DNA of 64,000 nucleotides from Hydractinia symbiolongicarpus. Taxonomy: Eukaryota > Cnidaria > Hydrozoa > Anthoathecata > Hydractiniidae. The translations under genes and the position numbers were made by a program. The first letter of the stretch is position 1; each line of letters begins with the position of its first letter. Where the stretch lies: NCBI RefSeq assembly GCF_029227915.1, contig NC_079878.1:5518001-5582000 (forward strand), written 5' to 3'. The notes under the pieces are model-generated. The model searched no databases, was not told the DNA's origin, and saw only the letters and a list, made by a program, of their open reading frames with translations. This document shows, piece after piece, positions 25,701 through 36,230 of the stretch.

Positions 25701-26379
25701 TTGATCAAGGCAACAAAGGTTATCTTGTTTTTAAAGACATCAAATCTGGTTTCCAAGCCATGAATTATCCAATATCTGATCAAGCAATTCGCGATATGAT
25801 TGTTGTTGCAAGTAGTGATGGAGATGACCAAATTAGTTTTGAAGGTAAAATGTTGCAAAGCATACTTGCTTCTACTATGTCTTTGTATTAACAATAGTTT
25901 GGTGTGTAACAACATTCCTTTGCTTGCTGAGTTGCACCCTGCAACCGAGTGTTTTTACCAAAGAAAGTTGTTTTAGAGAGAATACATGTCAGAAATATGT
26001 ATTGTGTTCATGGGATAGAGTTTAGAGACAATGAGTTTTCAATGAGGTTTTTGGAATTATTAGTGATTATTAGAAATTATTTATTATTATTATTTAAAAA
26101 ATGTCCTCTGTCAAAATTTCTTTCCATGTGTTTCACATCTTCAAAATTTGAAACTTTAAGCACAAAATTAAAATGCCTTAAAAATACCGCATGTGAATTA
26201 AAATTACTTAAAATTTTCAGCCTAAAAACATATGTTTTCACCACCTTAAGCGTTATTATAGCATTTATGATAAGGATAATGAAATTAGAAAGTAACAAAT
26301 TTTTCAAACTTAATTGGCACTTTATTTTATTTCTATTTTAGAATTTGCTGCTATCGCTAAACGACCGCGTAAGCTATAG
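19722..26379 (+). CDS. Calmodulin-like EF-hand protein, six exons
   Basis: Exons are 19722-19724 (ATG only), 20211-20244, 21841-21984, 24999-25090, 25697-25844 and 26342-26379. All junctions are GT-AG and all phases agree, giving 152 residues. Four EF-hands are present. Hand 1 (DEDGSGNIDKKE) and hand 2 (DTDGSGEIDYDE) are canonical. Hand 3 (DQGNKGYLVFKD) lacks the acidic or polar ligands at positions 3, 5, 9 and 12. Hand 4 (SSDGDDQISFEE) has Ser in place of Asp at position 1. Calcium binding is therefore expected mainly in the N-lobe. An intron directly after the initiator Met codon is a known feature of animal calmodulin genes and supports the start. The basic tail AKRPRKL differs from calmodulin. 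The likely role is a soluble calcium sensor; the target is unknown and troponin C-like use is possible. Intron 3 (3 kb) carries repeats, including a pogo-like element. Confidence 0.88.
22209..22271 (+). repeat. Left copy of a 63-bp inverted repeat in the EF-hand gene intron 3
   Basis: The stretch from ATTACGGCGTTTCATACC to ...GTAGGGACAAATTTTT recurs inverted at 24028-24091 with only a few differences (for example ACTAGCG versus GCTAGCG). Sequence outside the two copies does not match, so these are either two insertions of one short family or the ends of a composite element. Confidence 0.7.
24028..24091 (-). repeat. Right copy of the 63-bp inverted repeat
   Basis: This is the inverted partner of 22209-22271, ending only about 7 bp before the pogo-like element at 24099. 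Confidence 0.7.
24099..24530. mobile_element. pogo-like MITE, degraded right end
   Basis: It starts CAGTTGACTCTCTCTCTAA preceded by TA and continues with repeated TTCGAATT motifs on both strands, the style of pogo/Tigger non-autonomous elements. A matching right inverted repeat is not clear, so the right boundary is approximate. It sits inside an intron of the EF-hand gene. Confidence 0.45.
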
Positions 26380-26664
26380 ACACGTTTAATAGTTATTTCT
26401 TTATAACGGTAATATTTATTACTTATTTCTTATAAGTATTCACTTTTTTTGTATTTCTTTCTTCACTTGTACATATGATTTGTTTTGGTTTTTTGTCAAA
26501 AAAATATATAAGGAGAGTATATGTTGTTATCGCTCAACGCCGTCCCTTGTAAGACTGGCCCTGGTGACTTTGCTAAAACTTGCTCTTAAACATTGCTAAA
26601 TGGTTGAAACTTTTCGGTATATAGCTACATGTGTCATACTTATTAATTAAGCACCTGTTAAAGT

Positions 26665-26670
26665 AATAAA
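26665..26670 (+). terminator. Possible AATAAA signal of the EF-hand gene
   Basis: An exact AATAAA lies about 285 bp after the EF-hand stop codon and before the convergent minicollagen-like gene ends. Confidence 0.35.
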
Positions 26671-26794
26671 AGGCACCACCACTTCGCCTTTGCATCAATG
26701 GGACTTCTGTTGCAAAAAGTCAGTTTTTAACGTATTTTCATTGTTTTCTTAAAAAAAATATTTTACAACATTTATAAGATCTGTCTGTATCTGT

Positions 26795-27281
26795 CTATTC
26801 GTCGTCTTCAGCTAACTTTAAAATTTGTGATCTAATATATCGTTTTGATTTCCCCCACATGCCATGGTAACCACAGCAACCAACCAAACATGCAGGTTCG
26901 CAACCTTTTCCCACACCTATAAAAACAATTTGCGAAAATGAAATGAAATTTTACCTAAACTAAAACCTATTTCATGAGCACATGTGGTAACATCGGTTCC
27001 ATTTTAGACCACCCTCGTCCCCAGGGTTTGATGCCTGATGCCAGAACCGCTAGTACCAACCCAAAAACGTTCGTTCCAACTTAATCTAAATCTGGAAACA
27101 AGGTTGTATTCAAACATGGTTGTCACGTCAACTGGAGAACTAAGTACTTACATTCATCAGTGCAGGGTGCGGGAAGTCCAGGGGCTCCAGGAGGTCCTGG
27201 CGGTCCAGGTGGTCCTTGTACACCTTGCTGTGCATACACGTATGTGACCAGGACACCGAGGAGTAATAATGTTAGCTTCAT
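26795..27281 (-). CDS. Short minicollagen-like secreted protein, two exons
   Basis: Exon 1 is 27152-27281 and exon 2 is 26795-26916, with a GTAAGT donor and a TTTTTATAG acceptor in matching phase. The product is 83 residues. It has a signal peptide (MKLTLLLLGVLVTYVYAQ), then six Gly-X-Y triplets (GVQ, GPP x3, GAP, GLP), then a cysteine cluster APCTDEC-VGKGCEPACLVGCC and a basic to acidic tail ending KLAEDDE. Minicollagens build nematocyst capsule walls through short collagen triple helices flanked by cysteine-rich domains of pattern C-x3-C-x3-C-x3-C-x3-CC. Here the spacing is x3, x4, x3, x3, CC, with only one such domain and about half the usual triplet number or less. I infer a nematocyst capsule or capsule-associated protein. 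A TATA-like run lies upstream. Other short collagen-like secreted proteins are the alternative. Confidence 0.78.
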
Positions 27282-27320
27282 AATGCTGGCGAAGAATAGT
27301 TCTATGAAAAATACACAAGA

Positions 27321-27330
27321 TATATATATA
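27321..27330 (-). promoter_or_regulatory. TATA-like element of the minicollagen-like gene
   Basis: An alternating TATATATATA lies about 40-50 bases upstream of the ATG at 27281. It is plausible but also low complexity. Confidence 0.35.
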
Positions 27331-27344
27331 TGTGTAATCAATTA

Positions 27345-29190
27345 GCCAATAAATTTATGCACAACAAACCTTAGCTAACTTAATTCTAGCGCTATATTTA
27401 TGTTATTAAATATTCAAATCGAAGTGGTTCATACTGATAAGGTGTGCCACGCAGAACATAGCTATAACTATTAGCTAGTCTGTTTATATGACCCGAGGAT
27501 TATTCCAATTTCAAGTCCTAAAAAATGATTTTGAGAGGTTTTCTAAGTAACTAAGTAGTAACTTCTGTATCACGTGCATTTACCATCAATGACAATATAT
27601 TCTAGTCTAGTTTTGCAGTTACGTTAAAAAAACGGAAATGTAGTCACTTATTGTATAGTTAACTTAGTACTGGCGACAGCAATCAAGAACACAAATAAAG
27701 AAAAACATTTTAGAAAAACTAACATTACAATGAAATTTAATTATTGTTTTTACTCAATTTACAACATAGTATTCTTAACTTTAATAAAAGCTTCGTAAAA
27801 CGAATGTGTGTCTTAACAGCTGCTTATAATCGGTTTCCAGAAATGCCCGCTATTAGAGATTTTATTAGACCATTTTAGCAATTTGTTTCTGATAATTTGA
27901 ATTGGAAATGAGTTTTATAAACAGTGGTGTAGAAGTTCACATATTTACTAACCGATAACAACATCAATCAAGATTGATTTTTTTTATAATGCTTTGGTCT
28001 TCTTGTGTTTTAACTTATATTACCCGGTAGAACTAGAATTAAATATTAAAAAAAAGATAAAAACAAAGTAATACCAACCTTTTCAAGAGATGTTTACGAT
28101 CTTCTCAAACTATAACTACTGGCGAGAATACTAGGCGTTAGCACATTCAGAAAAATCGATCAAATGATCATTACTTACATAAAGTGCGCATGCGCAAGGA
28201 GTAAATTATATGATCGTATAAAAATATTCTTTAAAACTATTTAAAAGGAAACCTGTAAAATACTTGATCGTTTAACCGATCAGCATTGCGCATAAACAGA
28301 AAAGATCCCGAAAGGTAAGATACGCGTAATAGAATAGCCAGGTGGCGATGAAGACGAAGAAAACATTCTTGAAACTAAAGGAGAAAAATGTTTGAAAAAT
28401 TCTAAAAGCTGTTTTCTAGGGAATTTAAAGTGAGAAATAAGGAGCTGTGCTTTTAGAGAAACATTAATTTGCAAAAAGTCCTTAAAACGGGAACGCATTA
28501 CAATATAATTAAATATGATCAACTGTTTTTCAGACCTATATATGTTTATATATTTGTCGGAAAGAAAGAAGATGCAAGAAAATTAAAAATATAGCCATCA
28601 AAAGTCAACAAATGTAACCCTGAATCTATGTACAATGATTTTAGACTTCATTTAGACCAAGTGCAGCAGAGGCGTATCATTCTTATAAGATTTGACATTC
28701 CTTTAGCATATTTCTTTTTCATTACAATCGATAAATCATGATTATTATCTTTTCCTAACACAACTGACAATTTTTTTTAATGATTCTTAACATTTGTAAA
28801 TATAGAATGGTATAGGGATAAAAAACAACAACTGCACTTCATCAAGATGGTGCTGCACCATGTAAATTATGTTTTTGGCTCGGGTTCGACTGTAGATCTC
28901 CGGCCTTCCACTAGCAATTTTGAATTATTTTTAATTTTTAGCGTTGTCTAAAACTTTTTGGCTCTGCCATCATTTGTTTTACATGCAAAACTATTCGTGA
29001 TAAAAAAAAGTACAAAAAAAGTACGAAAAAAATAATTAATAATAGTTAACAGCAATAGTGACCTCCCAGAATCCCCTCCCACCTCTATCAGCCATTATTG
29101 TAATGCTTTGTGTGTTGCTACAGTAACGAAAAAAGCATGGCGGTATTTCTTAAAATAATTAATTACATTGATGTGAAAATACCAAAATGG
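27345..29190. other. No gene recognised
   Basis: AT-rich. Small ORFs such as 28280-28522 lack family features. Near 28830 one frame reads LHQDGAAPC, reminiscent of a Tc1-type transposase, but the match is too short to call. Confidence 0.4.
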
Positions 29191-29209
29191 CGACTTCAAA
29201 GCATGAAGA

Positions 29210-29668
29210 ATGATCACACCAAGGGATAAATATATCTTGCGCGAATCGAAAGCATCAAGAATTTTAGTTTCCAAAAATAAAATTGACGTCGCAGCATGTG
29301 GGTTATACATTAATAGAATTGAGAAGCATCAAAAGCAGATAACAAGAGAAATAAAAATTATTCGAAATACAAGAGCTTTACTAACAGAAAGTTCTCTTTG
29401 TTTCAGCCACAAGAAAGGAGAGTTTTCAAAGATAAACACATCGACGAAGAGAAAAAAAGAAATTTGTATCGACGTTAATATACGGCATGTTAAACAACCG
29501 GCAACCGAATTTACGCGTAAAAATGAAATATCACGAATTGAAGAGAAAATTAATTTTGGAAGAAAGATATTAACCAATACCTCAAAGACAAACTTCGAAC
29601 GTCTTCAAGATATAGCCATAAAAGGAAAGTTCAAAAGGTTTGGCTTGAAGTGTTTGTTTCTTTATTAA
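29210..29668 (+). CDS. Hypothetical lysine-rich 152-residue protein, single exon
   Basis: An open frame of 152 codons, long for this AT-rich DNA. It is rich in Lys, Ile, Arg and Glu with predicted helical stretches (INRIEKHQKQITREIKIIRN and ISRIEEKINFGRKIL). There is no signal peptide, no membrane segment and no recognised domain. A stop lies directly upstream in frame. A nine-codon ORF starting at ATGGCGAC (about 29186) overlaps the start by four bases (ATGA), like an upstream ORF. It could be one exon of a larger gene or a standalone small gene. Function unknown. Confidence 0.42.
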   Translation: MITPRDKYILRESKASRILVSKNKIDVAACGLYINRIEKHQKQITREIKIIRNTRALLTESSLCFSHKKGEFSKINTSTKRKKEICIDVNIRHVKQPATEFTRKNEISRIEEKINFGRKILTNTSKTNFERLQDIAIKGKFKRFGLKCLFLY

Positions 29669-31739
29669 ACTGTTGTTGCGCCGACGACACGAAGGAGAGA
29701 AATTTGCAACTATCTGATTTCAAATTGCCAGTGAAACATTCATTGTTACAAAACTTGAACATACTTGGACTAAAATCAACAGAGTGAAGAAAATATTTTG
29801 TGTGTAACTTTTAGCAGGATAGTAGCTAGCTATACTTCAGATCAAAAGTATAAAAATAAAATTTCACTTATATTACATTACCAGAAAATTAAAAAAAAAA
29901 AGGTTGCAAATCATTCTTGCAATTTACAAGCAAGATTTTATACTTTAAATATATCGGTAGGACAAAACTAAGCGCGCGTCGAGATGAAAAAGGCTTATAT
30001 GACCCGAGATTTGTTATTGTACAAACGCAATCACCTTTGCCAGAGGCGTAAATCGTAGCCTGGAAGAATTGTTGATATAACACCTGTCAAGTTGAAGAAG
30101 CTGTGATCTCGGTTTTTACACGTATAGGCTCTTCTTTAACCGCAATAACAGCAGCAGGGTTGCCACAATGACTTCAGAAACCAGCCTAAAAAAGTGGAGA
30201 CGCGAGTATCGCTCATTACCAATTTTTTCCTTGCGTTTTCAACAATTTTATCAGACAAGGTATAAAAAAGTCTATTCAGAAAACTTAAAAAAAATCTTTG
30301 GTTACCGTTGACTTATAAAGGTTTGTTCCACAATATATTTCATGATAAAATACGAAATCAAGCTCATTTGGATGATTTGGCGGACCAAAATGCTTTCTGA
30401 ATTGAAATGTCTGTCCATGCGATCTAACGCAATGATTCGTTGAAGAAGAATTCACAGTGGTAGACCGATGATGTAGCGCATTCTCTTCCTTATCGTTAAA
30501 AGAATAGTATGGAGTCAGAATTAAGACATAGTGTACTACTTGTTATGAGTTAAGGTTGTTATCTATTGCAATTTATCATTGCTGGTTATTTAGATTTAAA
30601 TCTTAGTACTTGCTCAACTTCCCAAATTTTCAGCCTGTCCGAATGCTTAGCGGTTGCATAGTTATTGAGACAAATTTCAGTGTAAGCCCTCAACTCGGTT
30701 GCTTATAAAAACACGTAATAATAACAAAGAAAAAAGGCATAATTGGTTTACAAATATAAATGAATTTTGACAAGTAGGAAAAGGGTCCTGGAAATACCCA
30801 ATGTTGCTGCCAAAGTAACCGTCACAATTCTACCTTACCTAGATCTTTTCAAAACAAAGGCTTTCAACGGTTAAAACAATTATAGAAATGTAATTGTGTA
30901 CTCTAATATGATAGAATGAATAAACAAACAAAGAGAAGCAAACGGGGTGGAACAAGGAAGGGGTGGTCACACTAACCACAACTAATCTTGATCAGGTGCG
31001 TGGCAAAACGGCTGATCAAAAATAAACTATAGCCTAAGTGTGACCAGAACAAAATGCAAACAAAATGGCACCTTCTTAGATAATACATGACACGAAAATA
31101 TCTAATAATTAATAAATATAATTAACTCACTGATAAAGTTTATGCCTTAATAACTTTACAGTGTAGCACCAAGACTTCTCAACACCAAAGATAAACAAGT
31201 GCTTTAAAACAAATTCCAACTGGTGGAAGGTAATAAATGTGGGAAGATGAGCAGTATAACATTTCTTCATTCTAGTTCTTTCAACTCTTAATGCCAAAAT
31301 TTGCAATCAAAGAATAAGGTTAGTCAAGTTTGACTCTAACATCAAATATTTGTGACGTTCGCCTAAAAGAACACAAAAATTTCTCCTTTCGTTCCTACCA
31401 CCCATTTACCCAAAAGTATACCAACCTGTCAACCAAATCATTTAAATATATGATTATTATATTAAACCGAACAGAACAAATTTGCAATGTCCGTCTATAT
31501 TTTTTTTATTTTATTTATTTTTACAACTGGGGGTTTGGGTCCAGGGCGGCGCCTTGGAAGCCAACGCCCTTTAGCGGCTAAAAAAGCTTAAAATTATCTC
31601 TTAGACTCATCTTTGATAAGTAGATGTAAGGTGGGTTTTTTAGTTTTTAGCTGACGAAGATTATATTTTGAATGTTTTTTGTACAACTTGAGGAATTTAA
31701 ATGTTTTTTTGGGGTCATGCCTTATTACATTTAGGAAAT
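29669..31739. other. No gene recognised
   Basis: AT-rich DNA. The ORF at 31330-31581 and others show no domain. A GC-rich stretch near 31535-31575 (CCAGGGCGGCGCC...) looks like part of a dispersed repeat rather than coding sequence. Confidence 0.4.
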
Positions 31740-31944
31740 TTATATACGGGAACATTTAAGCAACAGATAATAATATACAAGATTTATTCCTTTTTTATCA
31801 AGACTGCTACACTTTTTATCATCATTCAAGATATTCAGCATTTTAAGTCTTTTTGGATATTTTATTGCCAGCATATCGATTACGTCATCTAAATTTATTT
31901 TCATCTCGTTGTGGATATTGCAACACCAGGCCATTAAATCGATC
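31740..31944 (-). CDS. Terminal exon, possible MazG-like nucleotide pyrophosphohydrolase
   Basis: A 67-codon open stretch preceded on the minus strand by a strong acceptor (ACTTTTGTTTAG). The translation IDLMAWCCNIHNEMKINLDD followed by AIKYPKRLKML resembles the C-terminal MazG/dCTPP helices (a D-x-x-x-W helix, an N-x-x-x-x-x-L segment, and a KYP motif). Upstream at 32127 a block ending GSVGEEIG is followed by a GTGAGT donor and would read on as EEIG-DLMAW. With canonical sites, however, the junction is out of phase by the four bases GATC at the acceptor. It may therefore be a decayed gene, a wrong exon pairing, or chance similarity. Confidence 0.35.
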
Positions 31945-33354
31945 CTAAACAAAAGTTTTAAAATTATAATTAAAGGCGCGTAATCACCCTGTAGGCAACT
32001 TTTTTTGAGGTGACTATTTTATTGTAAAAATTGAAAGATATACATGAGAAAACATTACCCAGAAAATTTTATTTAAAACTGACAACCAGAACATGTTTAA
32101 ATGTTTCATAGAAATAGCAAACTCACCCCAATTTCTTCGCCTACAGACCCACCATTACATTTCATTACACGAATCATGCGATAATAAACATATGGCAAAA
32201 TCGATTACATGGTTGCTAGATTCATGCCACTAAGGAAATAATAATGAATGAGGGAGAGCATCTGTAGCTGTGTTTCCATCGTAATGCTTTTATAAATGTA
32301 TCAACAAAGCTCCGAACATGATAAATCAGATAAATCAATCGAAGTTTTTGTGTTATTCTTTATTATTTAAACGTTTCAACTTATTGAAATCAGACTTTTT
32401 GCAACACTGACCACTTCTTGTTGTTGTTTCTGAAGACAGCTTCGCCTCGCTAGCTGTCTTAATTTTTGATTATTTTCCTTTGTTCAAACAGTTATTCGTT
32501 TTCGTTATCGAGACAGTATCAAATCTAGACAATTAGAATACCTAAATTTCCAGAATTTCCCCTTTCATGCTCTTAATTTAATTATCTCCATAGTGCTTCA
32601 ACTATCTTCAACTATCACAATGTGCATTCTCCCCAGTTGGGTTTTTTTGCTTATAATATGCAATAATCCCGGTCATGCTAATAAAAAAGACAGAGCGTGA
32701 TAAATATTAATTATCATAATTATTAATCACGAGACAATGTTGTAATTGGTTCTTTCTGTTTCGTTTTATCTCTGGTCGAATGGCGAATAGAGTAAAGAGA
32801 AAATTATTTCTTTCTTCTGTGCCTTTCCAATAGAAACTGTGGGATAAAATTTCTTTCCATTTTTTGATGCCATGTTTTACAAGGAAAAACAAGCCAAAAA
32901 TAGTAGGCGTGAACGGAGCCTACCATAGTGGCGATATTATCGAACTCCATCTCAGTGCTTATTTAAAGTTAAGGCCGTTTCTTTACCTACAGTTTCACAC
33001 GAACATTTTGCGACGGCCCGTTTATTAGACAGGAATAAGGGATCAACAAGATCGTTAAATATGGCGACTAAAAAAACAATAAATTTAAGATATTAAAGTA
33101 CCATTACTTCCATTTCTAGTAAGTTTTATATGCTCAAATTTTCAGGAAAGGCATAACTCCGTCTGAACTTTGAAATAAAAAAAAATGTATATGTTAATTT
33201 TTTTCGAAAAGGTTGATTACGCGCCTTTAAATGCAGTTAATGTGGTGTTTCACAATTAAAACACATAACTCAATAAACTAATTGACATGATACACAAGAA
33301 GATTAAAAATGTCATATTCTCCTTAATACGCAACGTCATATTGTAGAAACATAC

Positions 33355-33609
33355 CTGGGTTATCAAGTTTCTTGAATATGTCTTTACTCGTCGTATCGTT
33401 GATATAGATCTATCACAAGAACATGTCGTTACTGGCACTATGGCAAGAATATGTAAAATGCATTATTAATTATTTTTAACAAATAAAGCTGAATGTTTAC
33501 TTGCAATGTATAGAACTTTCTCTTTTAAAAGCACAAGCAATAAATTACTTCTTCCTCTTAAACCTTTGCCATTTAAATTCATTGTTGCTGACATTTTGTC
33601 TTTTTTCAT
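33355..33609 (-). CDS. Two phase-compatible exons of an unrecognised gene (5' part)
   Basis: Candidate exon 1 is 33501-33609, starting MKKDKMSATMNLNGKG, with donor GTAAAC. Candidate exon 2 is 33355-33437, with acceptor CTTGCCATAG and donor GTATGT. The phases join as A|TG. The joined product reads ...LLKEKVLYIAMPVTTCSCD and continues to RNLITQ. No domain is recognised. No third exon could be tied in convincingly, although acceptors exist near 32250. The overlapping plus-strand ORF at 33506-33715 is taken as its shadow. Confidence 0.3.
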
Positions 33610-33922
33610 GGTGGTTGGAGGTACATGTTGTGTATATATATTTTTCGTCAGAATAATTCTTTTTTTTATACATGTTTGTTCGTGTTTACAATCAAATAAT
33701 GACTGGAGCAAGTAAAAGACATATTTTGTCTTATCATCAAGCCTCATCTCGTTGAGATAGGTTAAAGAGAGGAGGTTAAAATTACCGTAAAGAAAAAATA
33801 TTTACAATACCTCTAGAAAAATGCGATACTAAAAATATCGCGAATAATCTAAATAAATAACAAGAAATGCTTTGTGGTTTTCTTAAAATGCGTCAACAAG
33901 CAAATAGTTTTTTTGTCTTCAT

Positions 33923-34355
33923 CTAAAATTGTGTAAAATTCCATAATAATGGCCCACGACAAGATATTGAGTATCGAGTGGTCACTAGAAAGATCTTTGG
34001 AATGTTAAAATTGTTTATTAAATATCTTGTGTCATACCTGTGTTTTATTTCTAGAAACTGATTTGTAAAGGCCTTGGGTGCAATGCCATATCTAATTTTA
34101 TGCATTAATAACAAAACCTGGTGTATGTTCAATTTATAGATACTCAAGGCCCTTATTTTTCTCAATAACGGTTCTGCTGTGGTGTATCTGTCCTTGCCAA
34201 ATATTATACGACATGCGTGCTTCTGTTTACTGTAAATTTTTGTAAGTGTAGAATGATTAGTGCTAGCCCAGACAATGTTACAATATGTTAAGTAGCTATG
34301 AATAAATAAAAAGTATGAGTTTTTAGGACAATGAAAATTTAGTAATGGCTTCGCT
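33923..34355 (-). pseudogene. Non-LTR retrotransposon reverse-transcriptase C-terminal fragment
   Basis: An open minus-strand frame reads SYLTYCNIVWASTN, then IYSKQKHACRIIFGKDRYTT, LNIHQVLLLMHKIRYG, RYDTRYL and SCRGPLLWN. This order is the well-known C-terminal tail of CR1/jockey-type reverse transcriptases (YLxYCxxVW, LQKRAxRII, MxKxxxG, HxYxTR, RGPxLWN). The polymerase core is missing upstream, so this is a 5'-truncated relic, which is usual for this class. Confidence 0.7.
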
Positions 34356-34410
34356 TTTTATAATATTCCAAGGCATTTTTCTCACCTCACCCATAATAGT
34401 TATACATTCG

Positions 34411-34508
34411 CTCGTATATTCTGTACTTGTTCTTGCTCGTATATTCTGTACTTGTTCTTGCTCGTATATTCTGTACTTGTTCTTGCTCGTATATTCTGTA
34501 CTTCTTCC
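34411..34508. repeat. 25-bp tandem repeat, about 3.9 copies
   Basis: The unit CTCGTATATTCTGTACTTG plus TTCTTG repeats at 34411, 34436, 34461 and 34486 with near-perfect identity. A 25-bp period is not a multiple of three, so it does not encode a repeat peptide in one frame. Confidence 0.9.
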
Positions 34509-34584
34509 ATGGATGTCAACTATATCATGAGGGTATATGGTTTTAATACTTTCCCAATAACTGTTGCAAGAGCAAGCATTTCCA

Positions 34585-35131
34585 TTAAAGAGCAGAATCT
34601 TGTATTTTTAGGATTATAAATGACTTTCTTGATGACACATCTAAGTTTTTATTTCCTGTAAATTCATCAGTAACATCATGAGGAGATATTGATGCAAAAA
34701 GTTCTCTTTCATTACGAGGAAAGTTCTCCAAAATCTTTTTGTTAACATTTTGTGAAGCATGGAAGTTTGAATGTAAATGCAGATCAATCGAAACGGCAAT
34801 ATGGAAACAGAATTGTGTAACAAATGCCGTTTCCAGAATATCTAAACAAAAAAAAAATTATTTATAGACGATAGTTAGCTACAAAGTTCTCTGCAAAATG
34901 TTAAAAATAAAAAATAAAAAATTAAAACAAATAAACTATATATATTAGTCTATATATATTATTGATTAGACGTATTTATTGAAGACAAAAGTTCAAATAT
35001 AAACAACACACTTTATTTTACTTGTTGGTATTCAAATCTTCATAAAATATACAAAAATTTCTTTTGTAAAACATATATTACCGGTCTCAGAGTGATAGGT
35101 CTGATACTCCTCTTTCATGTCTGCTGCCGCT
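34585..35131 (-). CDS. Last two exons of an unrecognised gene
   Basis: Exon 35082-35131 is followed by terminal exon 34585-34841. The acceptors are T-rich runs ending TTTTAG and GTTTAG. The donor ACCG|GTAATA joins in phase (G|AT). Together they encode a C-terminus of about 101 residues: AADMKEEYQTYHSETDILE, then AFVTQFCFHIAVSIDLHLHS, NFHASQNVNKKILENFP, and an end at KIQDSAL. The codon pattern, the amphipathic helices and the absence of stops in frame argue for a real protein. I do not recognise the family. Upstream exons must end in phase 2 and were not found. An ATG at about 37041 (MERLVDPKFRKFSF) is a possible but unproven start. Confidence 0.5.
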
Positions 35132-36230
35132 CTAAAAAAATGATAGTATTTATTTACATGGTGCATATTTCTGTTGTATAAATAATTTTTTCAAATATCC
35201 CACTCAAAATTCTTGTAATGAAAATTCCTTTCTAATTTTTCATTTAATTTTTGCTTTCTTTGTTTTTATATAACGATTTACGTATTAGCTCGCAAGGCTA
35301 GTATTAATAAAGAAGCGTAAGTGACGACCATTTTTATCCTTTTTCAAGATTTCAGACGTCACTATCGCTCATGGTAACCTTTATTTCTGCTTGTGGAGCA
35401 AACACTTTATATGATTGATAAAGTCTATATTTTCATGTAAACAAAGAATATAGATGTGTAGGGAATTCTTACAAAGAATAATTTATTTGCTGTCTGTACT
35501 TAAATTAATATTCTTTTAACATAATACACTTTTCACGTTTTTAGATCATAACGCGAATTTCATTGTGGTAACATACGCATCAAAAAACACACAAAGCGTC
35601 CACTATATAAAAATCCTAAATCCGCCCCTGGGGAACCAACAAATTGTCAACTAATCCCTTTTTAGTGCTTTTTACTTCACTTAAAAGTATTTTGCACAGG
35701 CATGCGATTTCTGCCCGATGCCGATCGTGCACGTAATTTATTTGTCACCTTTGTTGTGTTTTTAGCGTAGGAGTATGCACTTAAATTGTCACAATGTTTC
35801 TTTTTTAAAAAATAACATTTATTACAATCAGTCTTTTAAGGATTTTATGGAGATTTTTATGGGTAGTTTCAAGTAATAGCCAATATCAAAGCCTCTGAGA
35901 GGTATGGGACCTACAAAATTGCCATGCATGTGTCTAATAGATAAATATTAAAACTCAAGTAGAGGCCCTTAGGTCTTTAGGTCAGCGCGACTGAGAACTT
36001 TAAATGTGTGAGTGAGAATTGTTCATCCACGAAAGTAAAAAAGGAAATTTTCTTCCGCTTTAAAATAGTAAAATTTACCCACTTTCCTCTGAATAACGAT
36101 ATTAGTTCAAATATCGTCTCACTTCTTAGGCTTGGTTTCCACTGCGAGATAGCGTGAGATAATTGGCATATTCCTGGGCACGGAGAAAGGAAGTACTATT
36201 TCTCCAAAGTTCAAATAAATAGGAATCTGA
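35132..36230. other. No gene recognised
   Basis: Likely intron or intergenic DNA upstream of the unknown minus-strand gene. No further exon with matching phase was found. Confidence 0.35.

Noticed and set aside
27038-27345. Plus-strand Gly/Ala-rich ORFs at the collagen region
   Set aside because: They are antisense shadows of the minicollagen-like exon, which has a signal peptide and splice sites on the minus strand.
28830-28920. LHQDGAAPC-like frame suggesting a Tc1 transposase
   Set aside because: Only nine residues resemble the motif and the rest does not fit.
34411-34508. CRISPR-like array
   Set aside because: The repeats are contiguous with no unique spacers and the genome is eukaryotic; it is a simple tandem repeat.
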